A stretch of DNA of 64,000 nucleotides from Hippophae tibetana (Eukaryota > Streptophyta > Magnoliopsida > Rosales > Elaeagnaceae), in the NCBI GenBank assembly GCA_037013495.1, contig CM072810.1, forward strand, positions 53,926,843 to 53,990,842. Reading direction: 5' to 3'. Each line of letters begins with the position of its first letter. Positions within the stretch are counted from its first letter, which is position 1. The notes under the pieces were generated by a model, which had not been told where the DNA came from, did no database searches, and saw only the letters and a program-made list of their open reading frames with translations. Position numbers and translations under genes: made by a program. Positions 1-11,372 of the stretch are shown here, one piece after another.

Positions 1-83
1 TCGAACTTGTGCCTTTGTGGGATACAAATCGGAGATCATGTTTTGATAACAAATATAGGAAAAATAGCTAATCCTTCCTTCCT
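1..83 (+). repeat. Partial E-type monomer at the left edge
   Basis: This is the 3' end of an E monomer (TGCCTTTGTGGG, AATCGGAGATCATG, GATAACAAATATAGG), cut by the window boundary. The array therefore continues to the left. Confidence 0.85.
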
Positions 84-97
84 AAAGCTTAAGCTTT
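84..97. repeat. 14-bp perfect palindrome with two HindIII sites (first copy)
   Basis: AAAGCTTAAGCTTT is identical to its reverse complement and contains two adjacent AAGCTT sites around CTTAAG. It recurs once per monomer across the window, so HindIII would be expected to give a ~297-bp ladder. Exceptions include the H monomers (AAAGCGTAAGC), CTTAAACTTTC at about 13757 and 17325, AAGTTTTC at about 29507 and 32481, and CTTAATCTTTC at 47961, 48556, 61680 and 62277. Confidence 0.9.
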
Positions 98-185
98 CCA
101 AGCGGGACGCTTGAATTGTCACCCTTAATCCTCGTTCAAAGATCAGAACAAGTCACGAGGTTGTTACCCCCCGTGCACGACACAA

Positions 186-200
186 GTCATTCTAAATGAC
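186..200. repeat. 15-bp dyad GTCATT-CTA-AATGAC (first copy)
   Basis: The two 6-base arms are exact reverse complements around a 3-base centre. The element recurs about 103 bp after each palindrome and is unchanged in most monomers. One lineage reads GTCATATTAAATGAC (5-base arms; for example near 37050, 39130, 42105 and 60590). Such a dyad could bind a dimeric protein or extrude a short hairpin; neither is shown. A single-base insertion disrupts it at 52546. Confidence 0.85.
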
Positions 201-381
201 ACTTGGAAACAACATAGAAAGGTTACCCACAACAACAAACCCAGGGATGGATACTTACCTCGGTTTCATCATTCCGTCTCTTGTAAGCGAACTTTACCTC
301 GAACTAGTGCTTTTATGCGACACAAACCTGAGATCATGTTTTGATACCAAACATAGGAAAAATAGCTAATCCTTCCTTCCT

Positions 382-678
382 AAAGCTTAAGCTTTCCATG
401 CGGGACGCTTGAACTGTCACCCTTAATCCTCGTTCAAAGATCACAACAAGTCACGAGGCTATTACCCCCCGTGCACGACACAAGTCATTCTAAATGACAC
501 ATGGAAACAACATAGAAAGGTTACCCACAACAACGAACCCAGGGATGGTACTTACCTCGGTTGCATCATTCCGTCTCTTGTAAGCGAACTTCACCTCGAA
601 CTTGTGCCTTTGTGGGATACAAATCGGAGATCAAGTTTTGATAACAAATATAGGAAAAATAGCTAATCCTTCCTTCCT
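382..678 (+). repeat. Representative monomer, subtype B (297 bp)
   Basis: Subtype B carries TTCCATGCGGGACG, AGATCACAAC, CGAGGCTATTACC, a CCCGTGCACGAC block, GACACATGG, AACGAACCC and a 3' part with CTTCACCTCG, TGCCTTTGTGGG and GATCAAGTTTTGATAAC. The CGAGGCTATTA block is the easiest diagnostic: it recurs at the B positions of the first 25 kb and is missing from the second half of the window. Confidence 0.83.
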
Positions 679-975
679 AAAGCTTAAGCTTTCAATACGG
701 GATGCTTGAACTGTCACCCTTAATCCTCGTTCAAAACTCACACCAAGTCACGAGGATGTTACCCCCCATGCATTACACAAGTCATTCTAAATGACACATG
801 GAAACAACATAGAAAGGTTACCCACAACAACAAACCCAGGGATGGTACTTACCTCGGTTGCATCATTTCGTCTCTTGTAAGCGAACTTGACCTAGAACTT
901 GTGCTTTTATGGGACACAAACCTGAGATCATGTTTTGATACCAAACATAGGAAAAATAGCTAATCCTTCCTTCGA
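679..975 (+). repeat. Representative monomer, subtype C (297 bp)
   Basis: Subtype C has TTCAATACGGGATGC, ACTCACACCAAG, CCATGCATTACAC, GACACATGG, AACAAACCC, CATCATTTCG (T where other types have CATTCCG), and CTTGACCTAGAACTTGTGC. A near-identical variant, C', occupies the position two monomers later in the unit (for example 1273-1569). The CTTGACCTAGAAC block is specific to C and C' and is essentially confined to the first 27 kb. Confidence 0.83.
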
Positions 976-1272
976 AAAGCTTAAGCTTTCAATACGGGTT
1001 GCTTGAACTGTCACCCTTAATCCTCGTTCAAAACTCACACCAAGTCACGAGGATGTTACCCCCCATGCATTACACAAGTCATTCTAAATGACACTTGGAA
1101 ATAACATAGAAAGGTTACCCAGAACAACGAACCCCGGGATGGTACTTACCTCGGTTGCATCATTCCGTCTCTTGTAAGCGAACTTTACCTCGAACTAGTA
1201 CTTTTATGCGACACAAACCTGAGATCATGTTTTGATACCAACCATAGGAAAAATAGCTAATCCTTCCTTCCA
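976..1272 (+). repeat. Representative monomer, subtype D (297 bp)
   Basis: Subtype D has GACACTTGGAAATAAC, CCAGAACAACG, ACCCCGGGATGG (a SmaI-type CCCGGG absent from most other types), ACTAGTACTTTTATGCGAC and CCAACCATAGG. It sits between C and C' in the six- and seven-monomer units. The CCCCGGG mark recurs through the A-F blocks up to 26 kb and then twice more inside the 2,976-bp units. Confidence 0.83.
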
Positions 1273-1569
1273 AAAGCTTAAGCTTTCAATACGGGATGCT
1301 TGAACTGTCACCCTTAATCCTCGTTCAAAACTCACACCAAGTCACGAGGATGTTACCCCCCATGCATTACACAAGTCATTCTAAATGACACATGGAAACA
1401 ACATAGAAAGGTTACCCACAACAACAAACCCAGGGATGGTACTTACCTCGGTTGCATCATTTCGTCTCTTGTAAGCGAACTTGACCTAGAACTTGTGCTT
1501 TTATGGGACACAAACCTGAGATCATGTTTTGATACCAAACATAGGAAAAATAGCTAATCCTTCCTTCGA

Positions 1570-1866
1570 AAAGCTTAAGCTTTCAATACGGGATGCTTGA
1601 ACTGTCACCCTTAATCCTCGTTCAAAACTCACACCAAGTCACGAGGATGTTACCCCCCATGCATGACACAAGTCATTCTAAATGACACATGGAAACAACA
1701 TAGAAAGGTTACCCACAACAACGAACCCAGGGATGGTACTTACCTCGGTTGCATCATTCCGTCTCTTGTAAGCGAACTTCACCTCGAACTTGTGCCTTTG
1801 TGGGATACAAATCGGAGATCATGTTTTGATAACAAATATAGGAAAAATAGCTAATCCTTCCTTCCT
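1570..1866 (+). repeat. Representative monomer, subtype E (297 bp)
   Basis: Subtype E has CCATGCATGACAC, GACACATGG, AACGAACCC, CTTCACCTCGAACTTG, TGCCTTTGTGGGATAC, AATCGGAGATCATG and TTTTGATAACAAAT. The ATGCATGAC form of its CpG-derived site opens a 63-codon reading frame that ends at AAATAGC. I treat that frame as fortuitous. In the second half, E-like monomers read CTTTTGTGGG instead of CCTTTGTGGG. Confidence 0.83.
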
Positions 1867-3352
1867 AAAGCTTAAGCTTTCCAAGCGGGACGCTTGAATT
1901 GTCACCCTTAATCCTCGTTCAAAGATCAGAACAAGTCACGAGGTTGTTACCCCCCGTGCACGACACAAGTCATTCTAAATGACACTTGGAAACAACATAG
2001 AAAGGTTACCCACAACAACAAACCCAGGGATGGATACTTACCTCGGTTTCATCATTCCGTCTCTTGTAAGCGAACTTTACCTCGAACTAGTGCTTTTATG
2101 CGACACAAACCTGAGATCATGTTTTGATACCAAACATAGGAAAAATAGCTAATCCTTCCTTCCTAAAGCTTAAGCTTTCCATGCGGGACGCTTGAACTGT
2201 CACCCTTAATCCTCGTTCAAAGATCACAACAAGTCACGAGGCTATTACCCCCCGTGCACGACACAAGTCATTCTAAATGACACATGGAAACAACATAGAA
2301 AGGTTACCCACAACAACGAACCCAGGGATGGTACTTACCTCGGTTGCATCATTCCGTCTCTTGTAAGCGAACTTCACCTCGAACTTGTGCCTTTGTGGGA
2401 TACAAATCGGAGATCAAGTTTTGATAACAAATATAGGAAAAATAGCTAATCCTTCCTTCCTAAAGCTTAAGCTTTCAATACGGGATGCTTGAACTGTCAC
2501 CCTTAATCCTCGTTCAAAACTCACACCAAGTCACGAGGATGTTACCCCCCATGCATTACACAAGTCATTCTAAATGACACATGGAAACAACATAGAAAGG
2601 TTACCCACAACAACAAACCCAGGGATGGTAATTACCTCGGTTGCATCATTTCGTCTCTTGTAAGCGAACTTGACCTAGAACTTGTGCTTTTATGGGACAC
2701 AAACCTGAAATCATGTTTTGATACCAAACATAGGAAAAATAGCTAATCCTTCCTTCCAAAAGCTTAAGCTTTCAATACGGGACGCTTGAACTATCACCCT
2801 TAATCCTCGTTCAAAACTCACACCAAGTCACGAGGATGTTACCCCCCATGCATTACACAAGTCATTCTAAATGACACTTGGAAATAACATAGAAAGGTTA
2901 CCCAGAACAACGAACCCCGGGATGGTACTTACCTCGGTTGCATCATTCCGTCTCTTGTAAGCGAACTTTACCTCGAACTAGTACTTTTATGCGACACAAA
3001 CCTGAGATCATGTTTTGATACCAACCATAGGAAAAATAGCTAATCCTTCCTTCCAAAAGCTTAAGCTTTCAATACGGGATGCTTGAACTGTCACCCTTAA
3101 TCCTCGTTCAAAACTCACACCAAGTCACGAGGATGTTACCCCCCATGCATTACACAAGTCATTCTAAATGACACATGGAAACAACATAGAAAGGTTACCC
3201 ACAACAACAAACCCAGGGATGGTACTTACCTCGGTTGCATCATTTCGTCTCTTGTAAGCGAACTTGACCTAGAACTTGTGCTTTTATGGGACACAAACCT
3301 GAGATCATGTTTTGATACCAAACATAGGAAAAATAGCTAATCCTTCCTTCGA

Positions 3353-3649
3353 AAAGCTTAAGCTTTCAATACGGGATGCTTGAACTGTCACCCTTAATCC
3401 TCGTTCAAAACTCACAGCAAGTCACGAGGATGTTACCCCCCATGCACGACACAAGTCATTCTAAATGACACTTGGAAACAACATAGAAAGGTTAACCACA
3501 ACAACAAACCCAGGGATGGTACTTACCTCGGTTACATCATTGCGTCTCTTGTAAGCGAACTTTACCTCGAACTTGTGCTTTTATGGGACACAAACCTGAG
3601 ATCATGTTTTGATACCAAACATAGGAAAAATAGCTAATGCTTCCTTCGA
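3353..3649 (+). repeat. Representative monomer, subtype F (297 bp)
   Basis: Subtype F has ACTCACAGCAAG, CCATGCACGACAC, GACACTTGG, AAGGTTAACCAC (a single-base change creating an HpaI-type GTTAAC), GGTTACATCATTGCG and CTTGTGCTTTTATGGG. It appears only in the seven-monomer unit and its relatives (5135, 8997, 10779) and, slightly changed, near 18.2 and 26.5 kb. Confidence 0.8.
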
Positions 3650-3946
3650 AAAGCTTAAGCTTTCAATACGGGATGCTTGAACTGTCACCCTTAATCCTCG
3701 TTCAAAACTCACACCAAGTCACGAGGATGTTACCCCCCATGCATGACACAAGTCATTCTAAATGACACATGGAAACAACATAGAAAGGTTACCCACAACA
3801 ACGAACCCAGGGATGGTACTTACCTCGGTTGCATCATTCCGTCTCTTGTAAGCGAACTTCACCTCGAACTAGTGCTTTTATGCGACACAAACCTGAGATC
3901 ATGTTTTGATACCAAACATAGGAAAAATAGCTAATCCTTCCTTCCA
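3650..3946 (+). repeat. Hybrid monomer E' (E-type 5' part, A-type 3' part)
   Basis: The first ~210 bp carry the E marks (ATGCATGAC, AACGAACCC, CTTCACCTCG). The 3' end carries the A marks (ACTAGTGCTTTTATGCGAC, TTGATACCAAAC). The switch lies between monomer positions about 215 and 225. This is best explained by unequal exchange or conversion between an E and an A monomer. The same hybrid recurs at 9294 and 11076, so it has been recopied within larger units. Confidence 0.75.
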
Positions 3947-5728
3947 AAAGCTTAAGCTTTCAATACGGGACGCTTGAACTGTCACCCTTAATCCTCGTTC
4001 AAAACTCACACCAAATCACGAGGCTATTACCCCCCGTGCACGACACAAGTCATTCTAAATGACACATGGAAACAACATAGAAAGGTTACCCACAACAACG
4101 AACCCAGGGATGGTACTTACCTCGGTTGCATCATTCCGTCTCTTGTAAGCGAACTTCACCTCGAACTTGTGCCTTTGTGGGATACAAATCGGAGATCAAG
4201 TTTTGATAACAAATATAGGAAAAATAGCTAATCCTTCCTTCCTAAAGCTTAAGCTTTCAATACGGGATGCTTGAACTGTCACCCTTAATCCTCGTTCAAA
4301 ACTCACACCAAGTCACGAGGATGTTACCCCCCATGCATTACACAAGTCATTGTAAATGACACATGGAAACAACATAGAAAGGTTACCCACAACAACAAAC
4401 CCAGGGATGGTACTTACCTCGGTTGCATCATTTCGTCTCTTGTAAGCGAACTTGACCTAGAACTTGTGCTTTTATGGGACACAAACCTGAGATCATGTTT
4501 TGATACCAAACATAGGAAAAATAGCTAATCCTTCCTTCCAAAAGCTTAAGCTTTCAATACGGGACGCTTGAACTATCACCCTTAATACTCGTTCAAAACT
4601 CACACCAAGTCACGAGGATGTTACCCCCCATGCATTACACAAGTCATTCTAAATGACACTTGGAAATAACATAGAAAGGTTACCCAGAACAACGAACCCC
4701 GGGATGGTACTTACCTCGGTTGCATCATTCCGTCTCTTGTAAGCGAACTTTACCTCGAACTAGTACTTTTATGCGACACAAACCTGAGATCATGTTTTGA
4801 TACCAACCATAGGAAAAATAGCTAATCCTTCCTTCCAAAAGCTTAAGCTTTCAATACGGGATGCTTGAACTGTCACCCTTAATCCTCGTTCAAAACTCAC
4901 ACCAAGTCACGAGGATGTTACCCCCCATGCATTACACAAGTCATTCTAAATGACACATGGAAACAACATAGAAAGGTTACCCACAACAACAAACCCAGGG
5001 ATGGTACTTACCTCGGTTGCATCATTTCGTCTCTTGTAAGCGAACTTGACCTAGAACTTGTGCTTTTATGGGACACAAACCTGAGATCATGTTTTGATAC
5101 CAAATATAGGAAAAATAGCTAATCCTTCCTTCGAAAAGCTTAAGCTTTCAATACGGGATGCTTGAACTGTCACCCTTAATCCTCGTTCAAAACTCACAGC
5201 AAGTCACGAGGATGTTACCCCCCATGCACGACACAAGTCATTCTAAATGACACTTGGAAACAACATAGAAAGGTTAACCACAACAACAAACCCAGGGATG
5301 GTACTTACCTCGGTTACATCATTGCGTCTCTTGTAAGCGAACTTTACCTCGAACTTGTGCTTTTATGGGACACAAACCTGAGATCATGTTTTGATACCAA
5401 ACATAGGAAAAATAGCTAATGCTTCCTTCGAAAAGCTTAAGCTTTCAATACGGGATGCTTGAACTGTCACCCTTAATCCTCGTTCAAAACTCACACCAAG
5501 TCACGAGGATGTTACCCCCCATGCATGACACAAGTCATTCTAAATGACACATGGAAACAACATAGAAAGGTTACCCACAACAACGAACCCAGGGATGGTA
5601 CTTACCTCGGTTGCATCATTCCGTCTCTTGTAAGCGAACTTTACCTCGAACTTGTGCTTTTATGGGACACAAACCTGAGATCATGTTTTGATACCAAACA
5701 TAGGAAAAATAGCTAATCCTTCCTTCCA
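3947..5728 (+). repeat. Six-monomer unit B-C-D-C'-F-E'' (1,782 bp)
   Basis: The A monomer is absent, and the first monomer is a hybrid with a G/X-type 5' end (CCAAAAGC, TTCAATACGGGACG, CCAAATCACG) and a B body (CGAGGCTATTA). The last monomer, E'', has E marks at its 5' part and an F-like 3' end (CTTTACCTCGAACTTGTGC, TTTTATGGG). It is a second, independent type of E hybrid. Confidence 0.78.
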
Positions 5729-7510
5729 AAAGCTTAAGCTTTCAATACGGGATGCTTGAACTGTCACCCTTAATCCTCGTTCAAAACTCACACCAAGTCA
5801 CGAGGATGTTACCCCCCATGCATTACACAAGTCATTCTAAATGACACATGGAAACAACATAGAAAGGTTACCCACAACAACAAACCCAGGGATGGTACTT
5901 ACCTCGGTTGCATCATTTCGTCTCTTGTAAGCGAACTTGACCTAGAACTTGTGCTTTTATGGGACACAAACCTGAGATCATGTTTTGATACCAAACATAG
6001 GAAAAATAGCTAATCCTTCCTTCCTAAAGCTTAAGCTTTCCATGCGGGACGCTTGAACTGTCACCCTTAATCCTCGTTCAAAGATCACAACAAGTCATGA
6101 GGCTATTACCCCCCGTGCACGACATAAGTCATTCTAAATGACACATGGAAACAACATAGAAAGGTTACCCACAACAACGAACCCAGGGATGGTACTTACC
6201 TCGGTTGCATCATTCCGTCTCTTGTAAGCGAACTTCACCTCGAACTTGTGCCTTTGTGGGATACAAATCGGAGATCAAGTTTTGATAACAAATATAGGAA
6301 AAATAGCTAATCCTTCCTTCCTAAAGCTTAAGCTTTCCATACGGGATGCTTGAACTGTCACCCTTAATCCTCGTTCAAAACTCACACCAAGTCACGAGGA
6401 TGTTACCCCCCATGCATTACACAAGTCATTCTAAATGACACATGGAAACATCATAGAAAGGTTACCCACAACAACAAACCCAGGGATGGTACTTACCTCG
6501 GTTGCATCATTTCGTCTCTTGTAAGCGAACTTGACCTAGAACTTGTGCTTTTATGGGACACAAACCTGAGATCATGTTTTGATACCAAACATAGGAAAAA
6601 TAGCTAATCCTTCCTTCGAAAAGCTTAAGCTTTCAATACGGGTTGCTTGAACTGTCACCCTTAATCCTCGTTCAAAACTCACACCAAGTCACGAGGATGT
6701 TACCCCCCATGCACGACACAAGTCATTCTAAATGACACTTGGAAATAACATAGAAAGGTTACCCAGAACAACGAACCCCGGGATGGTACTTACCTCGGTT
6801 GCATCATTCCGTCTCTTGTAAGCGAACTTTACCTCGAACTAGTACTTTTATGCGACACAAACCTGAGATCATGTTTTGATACCAACCATAGGAAAAATAG
6901 CTAATCCTTCCTTCCAAAAGCTTAAGCTTTCAATACGGGATGCTTGAACTGTCACCCTTAATCCTCGTTCAAAACTCACACCAAGTCACGAGGATGTTAC
7001 CCCCCATGCATTACACAAGTCATTCTAAATGACACATGGAAACAACATAGAAAGGTTACCCACAACAACAAACCCAGGGATGGTACTTACCTCGGTTGCA
7101 TCATTTCGTCTCTTGTAAGCGAACTTGACCTAGAACTTGTGCTTTTATGGGACACAAACCTGAGATCATGTTTTGATACCAAACATAGGAAAAATAGCTA
7201 ATCCTTCCTTCGAAAAGCTTAAGCTTTCAATACGGGATGCTTGAACTGTCACCCTTAATCCTCGTTCAAAACTCACACCAAGTCACGAGGATGTTACCCC
7301 CCATGCATGACACAAGTCATTCTAAATGACACATGGAAACAACATAGAAAGGTTACCCACAACAACGAACCCAGGGATGGTACTTACCTCGGTTGCATCA
7401 TTCCGTCTCTTGTAAGCGAACTTCACCTCGAACTTGTGCCTTTGTGGGATACAAATCGGAGATCATGTTTTGATAACAAATATAGGAAAAATAGCTAATC
7501 CTTCCTTCCT
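5729..7510 (+). repeat. Six-monomer unit C-B-C-D-C'-E (1,782 bp)
   Basis: This resembles the unit at 84-1866 except that the first monomer is C-like instead of A. From about 5984 it follows positions 340 onward at an offset of 5,644 bp, including the rare GGGTTGC in D. Private changes include AAGTCATGAGG near 6095, GACATAAGTC near 6121 and GGAAACATC near 6444. Confidence 0.78.
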
Positions 7511-9590
7511 AAAGCTTAAGCTTTCCAAGCGGGACGCTTGAATTGTCACCCTTAATCCTCGTTCAAAGATCAGAACAAGTCACGAGGTTGTTACCCCCCG
7601 TGCACGACACAAGTCATTCTAAATGACACTTGGAAACAACATAGAAAGGTTACCCACAACAACAAACCCAGGGATGGATACTTACCTCGGTTTCATCATT
7701 CCGTCTCTTGTAAGCGAACTTTACCTCGAACTAGTGCTTTTATGCGACACAAACCTGAGATCATGTTTTGATACCAAACATAGGAAAAATAGCTAATCCT
7801 TCCTTCCTAAAGCTTAAGCTTTCCATGCGGGACGCTTGAACTGTCACCCTTAATCCTCGTTCAAAGATCACAACAAGTCACGAGGCTATTACCCCCCGTG
7901 CACGACACAAGTCATTCTAAATGACACATGGAAACAACATAGAAAGGTTACCCACAACAACGAACCCAGGGATGGTACTTACCTCGGTTGCATCATTCCG
8001 TCTCTTGTAAGCGAACTTCACCTCGAACTTGTGCCTTTGTGGGATACAAATCGGAGATCAAGTTTTGATAACAAATATAGGAAAAATAGCTAATCCTTCC
8101 TTCCTAAAGCTTAAGCTTTCAATACGGGATGCTTGAACTGTCACCCTTAATCCTCGTTCAAAACTCACACCAAGTCACGAGGATGTTACCCCCCATGCAT
8201 TACACAAGTCATTCTAAATGACACATGGAAACAACATAGAAAGGTTACCCACAACAACAAACCCAGGGATGGTACTTACCTCGGTTGCATCATTTCGTCT
8301 CTTGTAAGCGAACTTGACCTAGAACTTGTGCTTTTATGGGACACAAACCTGAGATCATGTTTTGATACCAAACATAGGAAAAATAGCTAATCCTTCCTTC
8401 CAAAAGCTTAAGCTTTCAATACGGGACGCTTGAACTATCACCCTTAATCCTCGTTCAAAACTCACACCAAGTCACGAGGATGTTACCCCCCATGCATTAC
8501 ACAAGTCATTCTAAATGACACTTGGAAATAACATAGAAAGGTTACCCAGAACAACGAACCCCGGGATGGTACTTACCTCGGTTGCATCATTCCGTCTCTT
8601 GTAAGCGAACTTTACCTCGAACTAGTACTTTTATGCGACACAAACCTGAGATCATGTTTTGATACCAACCATAGGAAAAATAGCTAATCCTTCCTTCCAA
8701 AAGCTTAAGCTTTCAATACGGGATGCTTGAACTGTCACCCTTAATCCTCGTTCAAAACTCACACCAAGTCACGAGGATGTTACCCCCCATGCATTACACA
8801 AGTCATTCTAAATGACACATGGAAACAACATAGAAAGGTTACCCACAACAACAAACCCAGGGATGGTACTTACCTCGGTTGCATCATTTCGTCTCTTGTA
8901 AGCGAACTTGACCTAGAACTTGTGCTTTTATGGGACACAAACCCGAGATCATGTTTTGATACCAAACATAGGAAAAATAGCTAATCCTTCCTTCGAAAAG
9001 CTTAAGCTTTCAATACGGGATGCTTGAACTGTCACCCTTAATCCTCGTTCAAAACTCACAGCAAGTCACGAGGATGTTACCCCCCATGCACGACACAAGT
9101 CATTCTAAATGACACTTGGAAACAACATAGAAAGGTTAACCACAACAACAAACCCAGGGATGGTACTTACCTCGGTTACATCATTGCGTCTCTTGTAAGC
9201 GAACTTTACCTCGAACTTGTGCTTTTATGGGACACAAACCTGAGATCATGTTTTGATACCAAACATAGGAAAAATAGCTAATGCTTCCTTCGAAAAGCTT
9301 AAGCTTTCAATACGGGATGCTTGAACTGTCACCCTTAATCCTCGTTCAAAACTCACACCAAGTCACGAGGATGTTACCCCCCATGCATGACACAAGTCAT
9401 TCTAAATGACACATGGAAACAACATAGAAAGGTTACCCACAACAACGAACCCAGGGATGGTACTTACCTCGGTTGCATCATTCCGTCTCTTGTAAGCGAA
9501 CTTCACCTCGAACTAGTGCTTTTATGCGACACAAACCTGAGATCATGTTTTGATACCAAACATAGGAAAAATAGCTAATCCTTCCTTCCA
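7511..9590 (+). repeat. Seven-monomer unit A-B-C-D-C'-F-E' (second copy, 2,080 bp)
   Basis: This is a near-identical copy of 1867-3946 at an offset of 5,644 bp. It shares the TTCCAAGCGGG mark, AGATCAGAAC, F with GGTTAACC, and the E' hybrid. It has its own change, AACCCGAGATC near 8941. Confidence 0.82.
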
Positions 9591-11372
9591 AAAGCTTAAG
9601 CTTTCAATACGGGACGCTTGAACTGTCACCCTTAATCCTCGTTCAAAACTCACACCAAATCACGAGGCTATTACCCCCCGTGCACGACACAAGTCATTCT
9701 AAATGACACATGGAAACAACATAGAAAGGTTACCCACAACAACGAACCCAGGGATGGTACTTACCTCGGTTGCATCATTCCGTCTCTTGTAAGCGAACTT
9801 CACCTCGAACTTGTGCCTTTGTGGGATACAAATCGGAGATCAAGTTTTGATAACAAATATAGGAAAAATAGCTAATCCTTCCTTCCTAAAGCTTAAGCTT
9901 TCAATACGGGATGCTTGAACTGTCACCCTTAATCCTCGTTCAAAACTCACACCAAGTCACGAGGATGTTACCCCCCATGCATTACACAAGTCATTGTAAA
10001 TGACACATGGAAACAACATAGAAAGGTTACCCACAACAACAAACCCAGGGATGGTACTTACCTCGGTTGCATCATTTCGTCTCTTGTAAGCGAACTTGAC
10101 CTAGAACTTGTGCTTTTATGGGACACAAACCTGAGATCATGTTTTGATACCAAACATAGGAAAAATAGCTAATCCTTCCTTCCAAAAGCTTAAGCTTTCA
10201 ATACGGGACGCTTGAACTATCACCCTTAATCCTCGTTCAAAACTCACACCAAGTCACGAGGATGTTACCCCCCATGCATTACACAAGTCATTCTAAATGA
10301 CACTTGGAAATAACATAGAAAGGTTACCCAGAACAACGAACCCCGGGATGGTACTTACCTCGGTTGCATCATTCCGTCTCTTGTAAGCGAACTTTACCTC
10401 GAACTAGTACTTTTATGCGACACAAACCTGAGATCATGTTTTGATACCAACCATAGGAAAAATAGCTAATCCTTCCTTCCAAAAGCTTAAGCTTTCAATA
10501 CGGGATGCTTGAACTGTCACCCTTAATCCTCGTTCAAAACTCACACCAAGTCACGAGGATGTTACCCCCCATGCATTACACAAGTCATTCTAAATGACAC
10601 ATGGAAACAACATAGAAAGGTTACCCACAACAACAAACCCAGGGATGGTACTTACCTCGGTTGCATCATTTCGTCTCTTGTAAGCGAACTTGACCTAGAA
10701 CTTGTGCTTTTATGGGACACAAACCTGAGATCATGTTTTGATACCAAACATAGGAAAAATAGCTAATCCTTCCTTCGAAAAGCTTAAGCTTTCAATACGG
10801 GATGCTTGAACTGTCACCCTTAATCCTCGTTCAAAACTCACAGCAAGTCACGAGGATGTTACCCCCCATGCACGACACAAGTCATTCTAAATGACACTTG
10901 GAAACAACATAGAAAGGTTAACCACAACAACAAACCCAGGGATGGTACTTACCTCGGTTACATCATTGCGTCTCTTGTAAGCGAACTTTACCTCGAACTT
11001 GTGCTTTTATGGGACACAAACCTGAGATCATGTTTTGATACCAAACATAGGAAAAATAGCTAATGCTTCCTTCGAAAAGCTTAAGCTTTCAATACGGGAT
11101 GCTTGAACTGTCACCCTTAATCCTCGTTCAAAACTCACACCAAGTCACGAGGATGTTACCCCCCATGCATGACACAAGTCATTCTAAATGACACATGGAA
11201 ACAACATAGAAAGGTTACCCACAACAACGAACCCAGGGATGGTACTTACCTCGGTTGCATCATTCCGTCTCTTGTAAGCGAACTTCACCTCGAACTAGTG
11301 CTTTTATGCGACACAAACCTGAGATCATGTTTTGATACCAAACATAGGAAAAATAGCTAATCCTTCCTTCCA
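9591..11372 (+). repeat. Six-monomer unit B-C-D-C'-F-E' (1,782 bp)
   Basis: This follows 3947-5728 at 5,644 bp, including CCAAATCACG and CATTGTAAATGAC in the second monomer (near 4351 and 9995). The last monomer ends like E' (ACTAGTGCTTTTATGCGAC), not like the E'' of the first copy, so agreement stops at about 11283. Confidence 0.8.

Larger units (their letters stand above)
84..381 (+). repeat. Representative monomer, subtype A (298 bp)
   Basis: Subtype A is marked by TTCCAAGCGGG or TTCCATGCGGG after the palindrome, GAATTGTCAC, AGATCAGAAC or AGATCACAAC, CGAGGTTGTTA, an extra A in GGGATGGATAC (which makes it 298 bp), GGTTTCATC and a 3' end with ACTAGTGCTTTTATGCGAC. The exact TTCCAAGCGGG form occurs at three places (here, 1867 and 7511), which ties those copies together. 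A later derivative in the second half has GGGTGCATC in place of GGTTTCATC. No coding or RNA function is visible. Confidence 0.85.
84..1866 (+). repeat. Six-monomer higher-order unit A-B-C-D-C'-E (1,783 bp)
   Basis: Six monomers at 84, 382, 679, 976, 1273 and 1570 form the simplest unit of the window. The next A monomer, with the same rare TTCCAAGCGGG mark, begins at 1867, so the period is 1,783 bp. D here has the rare GGGTTGC variant, which recurs at about 6640 and anchors the longer 5,644-bp period. Confidence 0.83.
1867..3946 (+). repeat. Seven-monomer unit A-B-C-D-C'-F-E' (2,080 bp)
   Basis: The order is that of the preceding six-monomer unit with F inserted before the E-like monomer, which adds exactly one 297-bp step. 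The C monomer here has private changes (GGTAATTACC, CCTGAAATC). The final monomer is the E/A hybrid. Confidence 0.8.
340..11283 (+). repeat. 19-monomer super-period (5,644 bp), about 1.9 copies
   Basis: Positions 340-5639 align with 5984-11283 at a constant offset of 5,644 bp. Shared rare marks include GGGTTGC (997/6641), TTCCAAGCGGG (1867/7511), CATTGTAAATGAC (about 4351/9995) and CCAAATCACG. The 19 monomers are organised as 6+7+6, so this is a higher-order repeat built from smaller higher-order repeats. Confidence 0.82.

Noticed and set aside
84..120. CENP-B box
   Set aside because: The sequence after the palindrome ends in ATACGGG or ATGCGGG, which fits the 3' half of the consensus (A at position 9 and CGGG at 12-15), but the essential TTCG at the 5' half is missing in the monomers examined.
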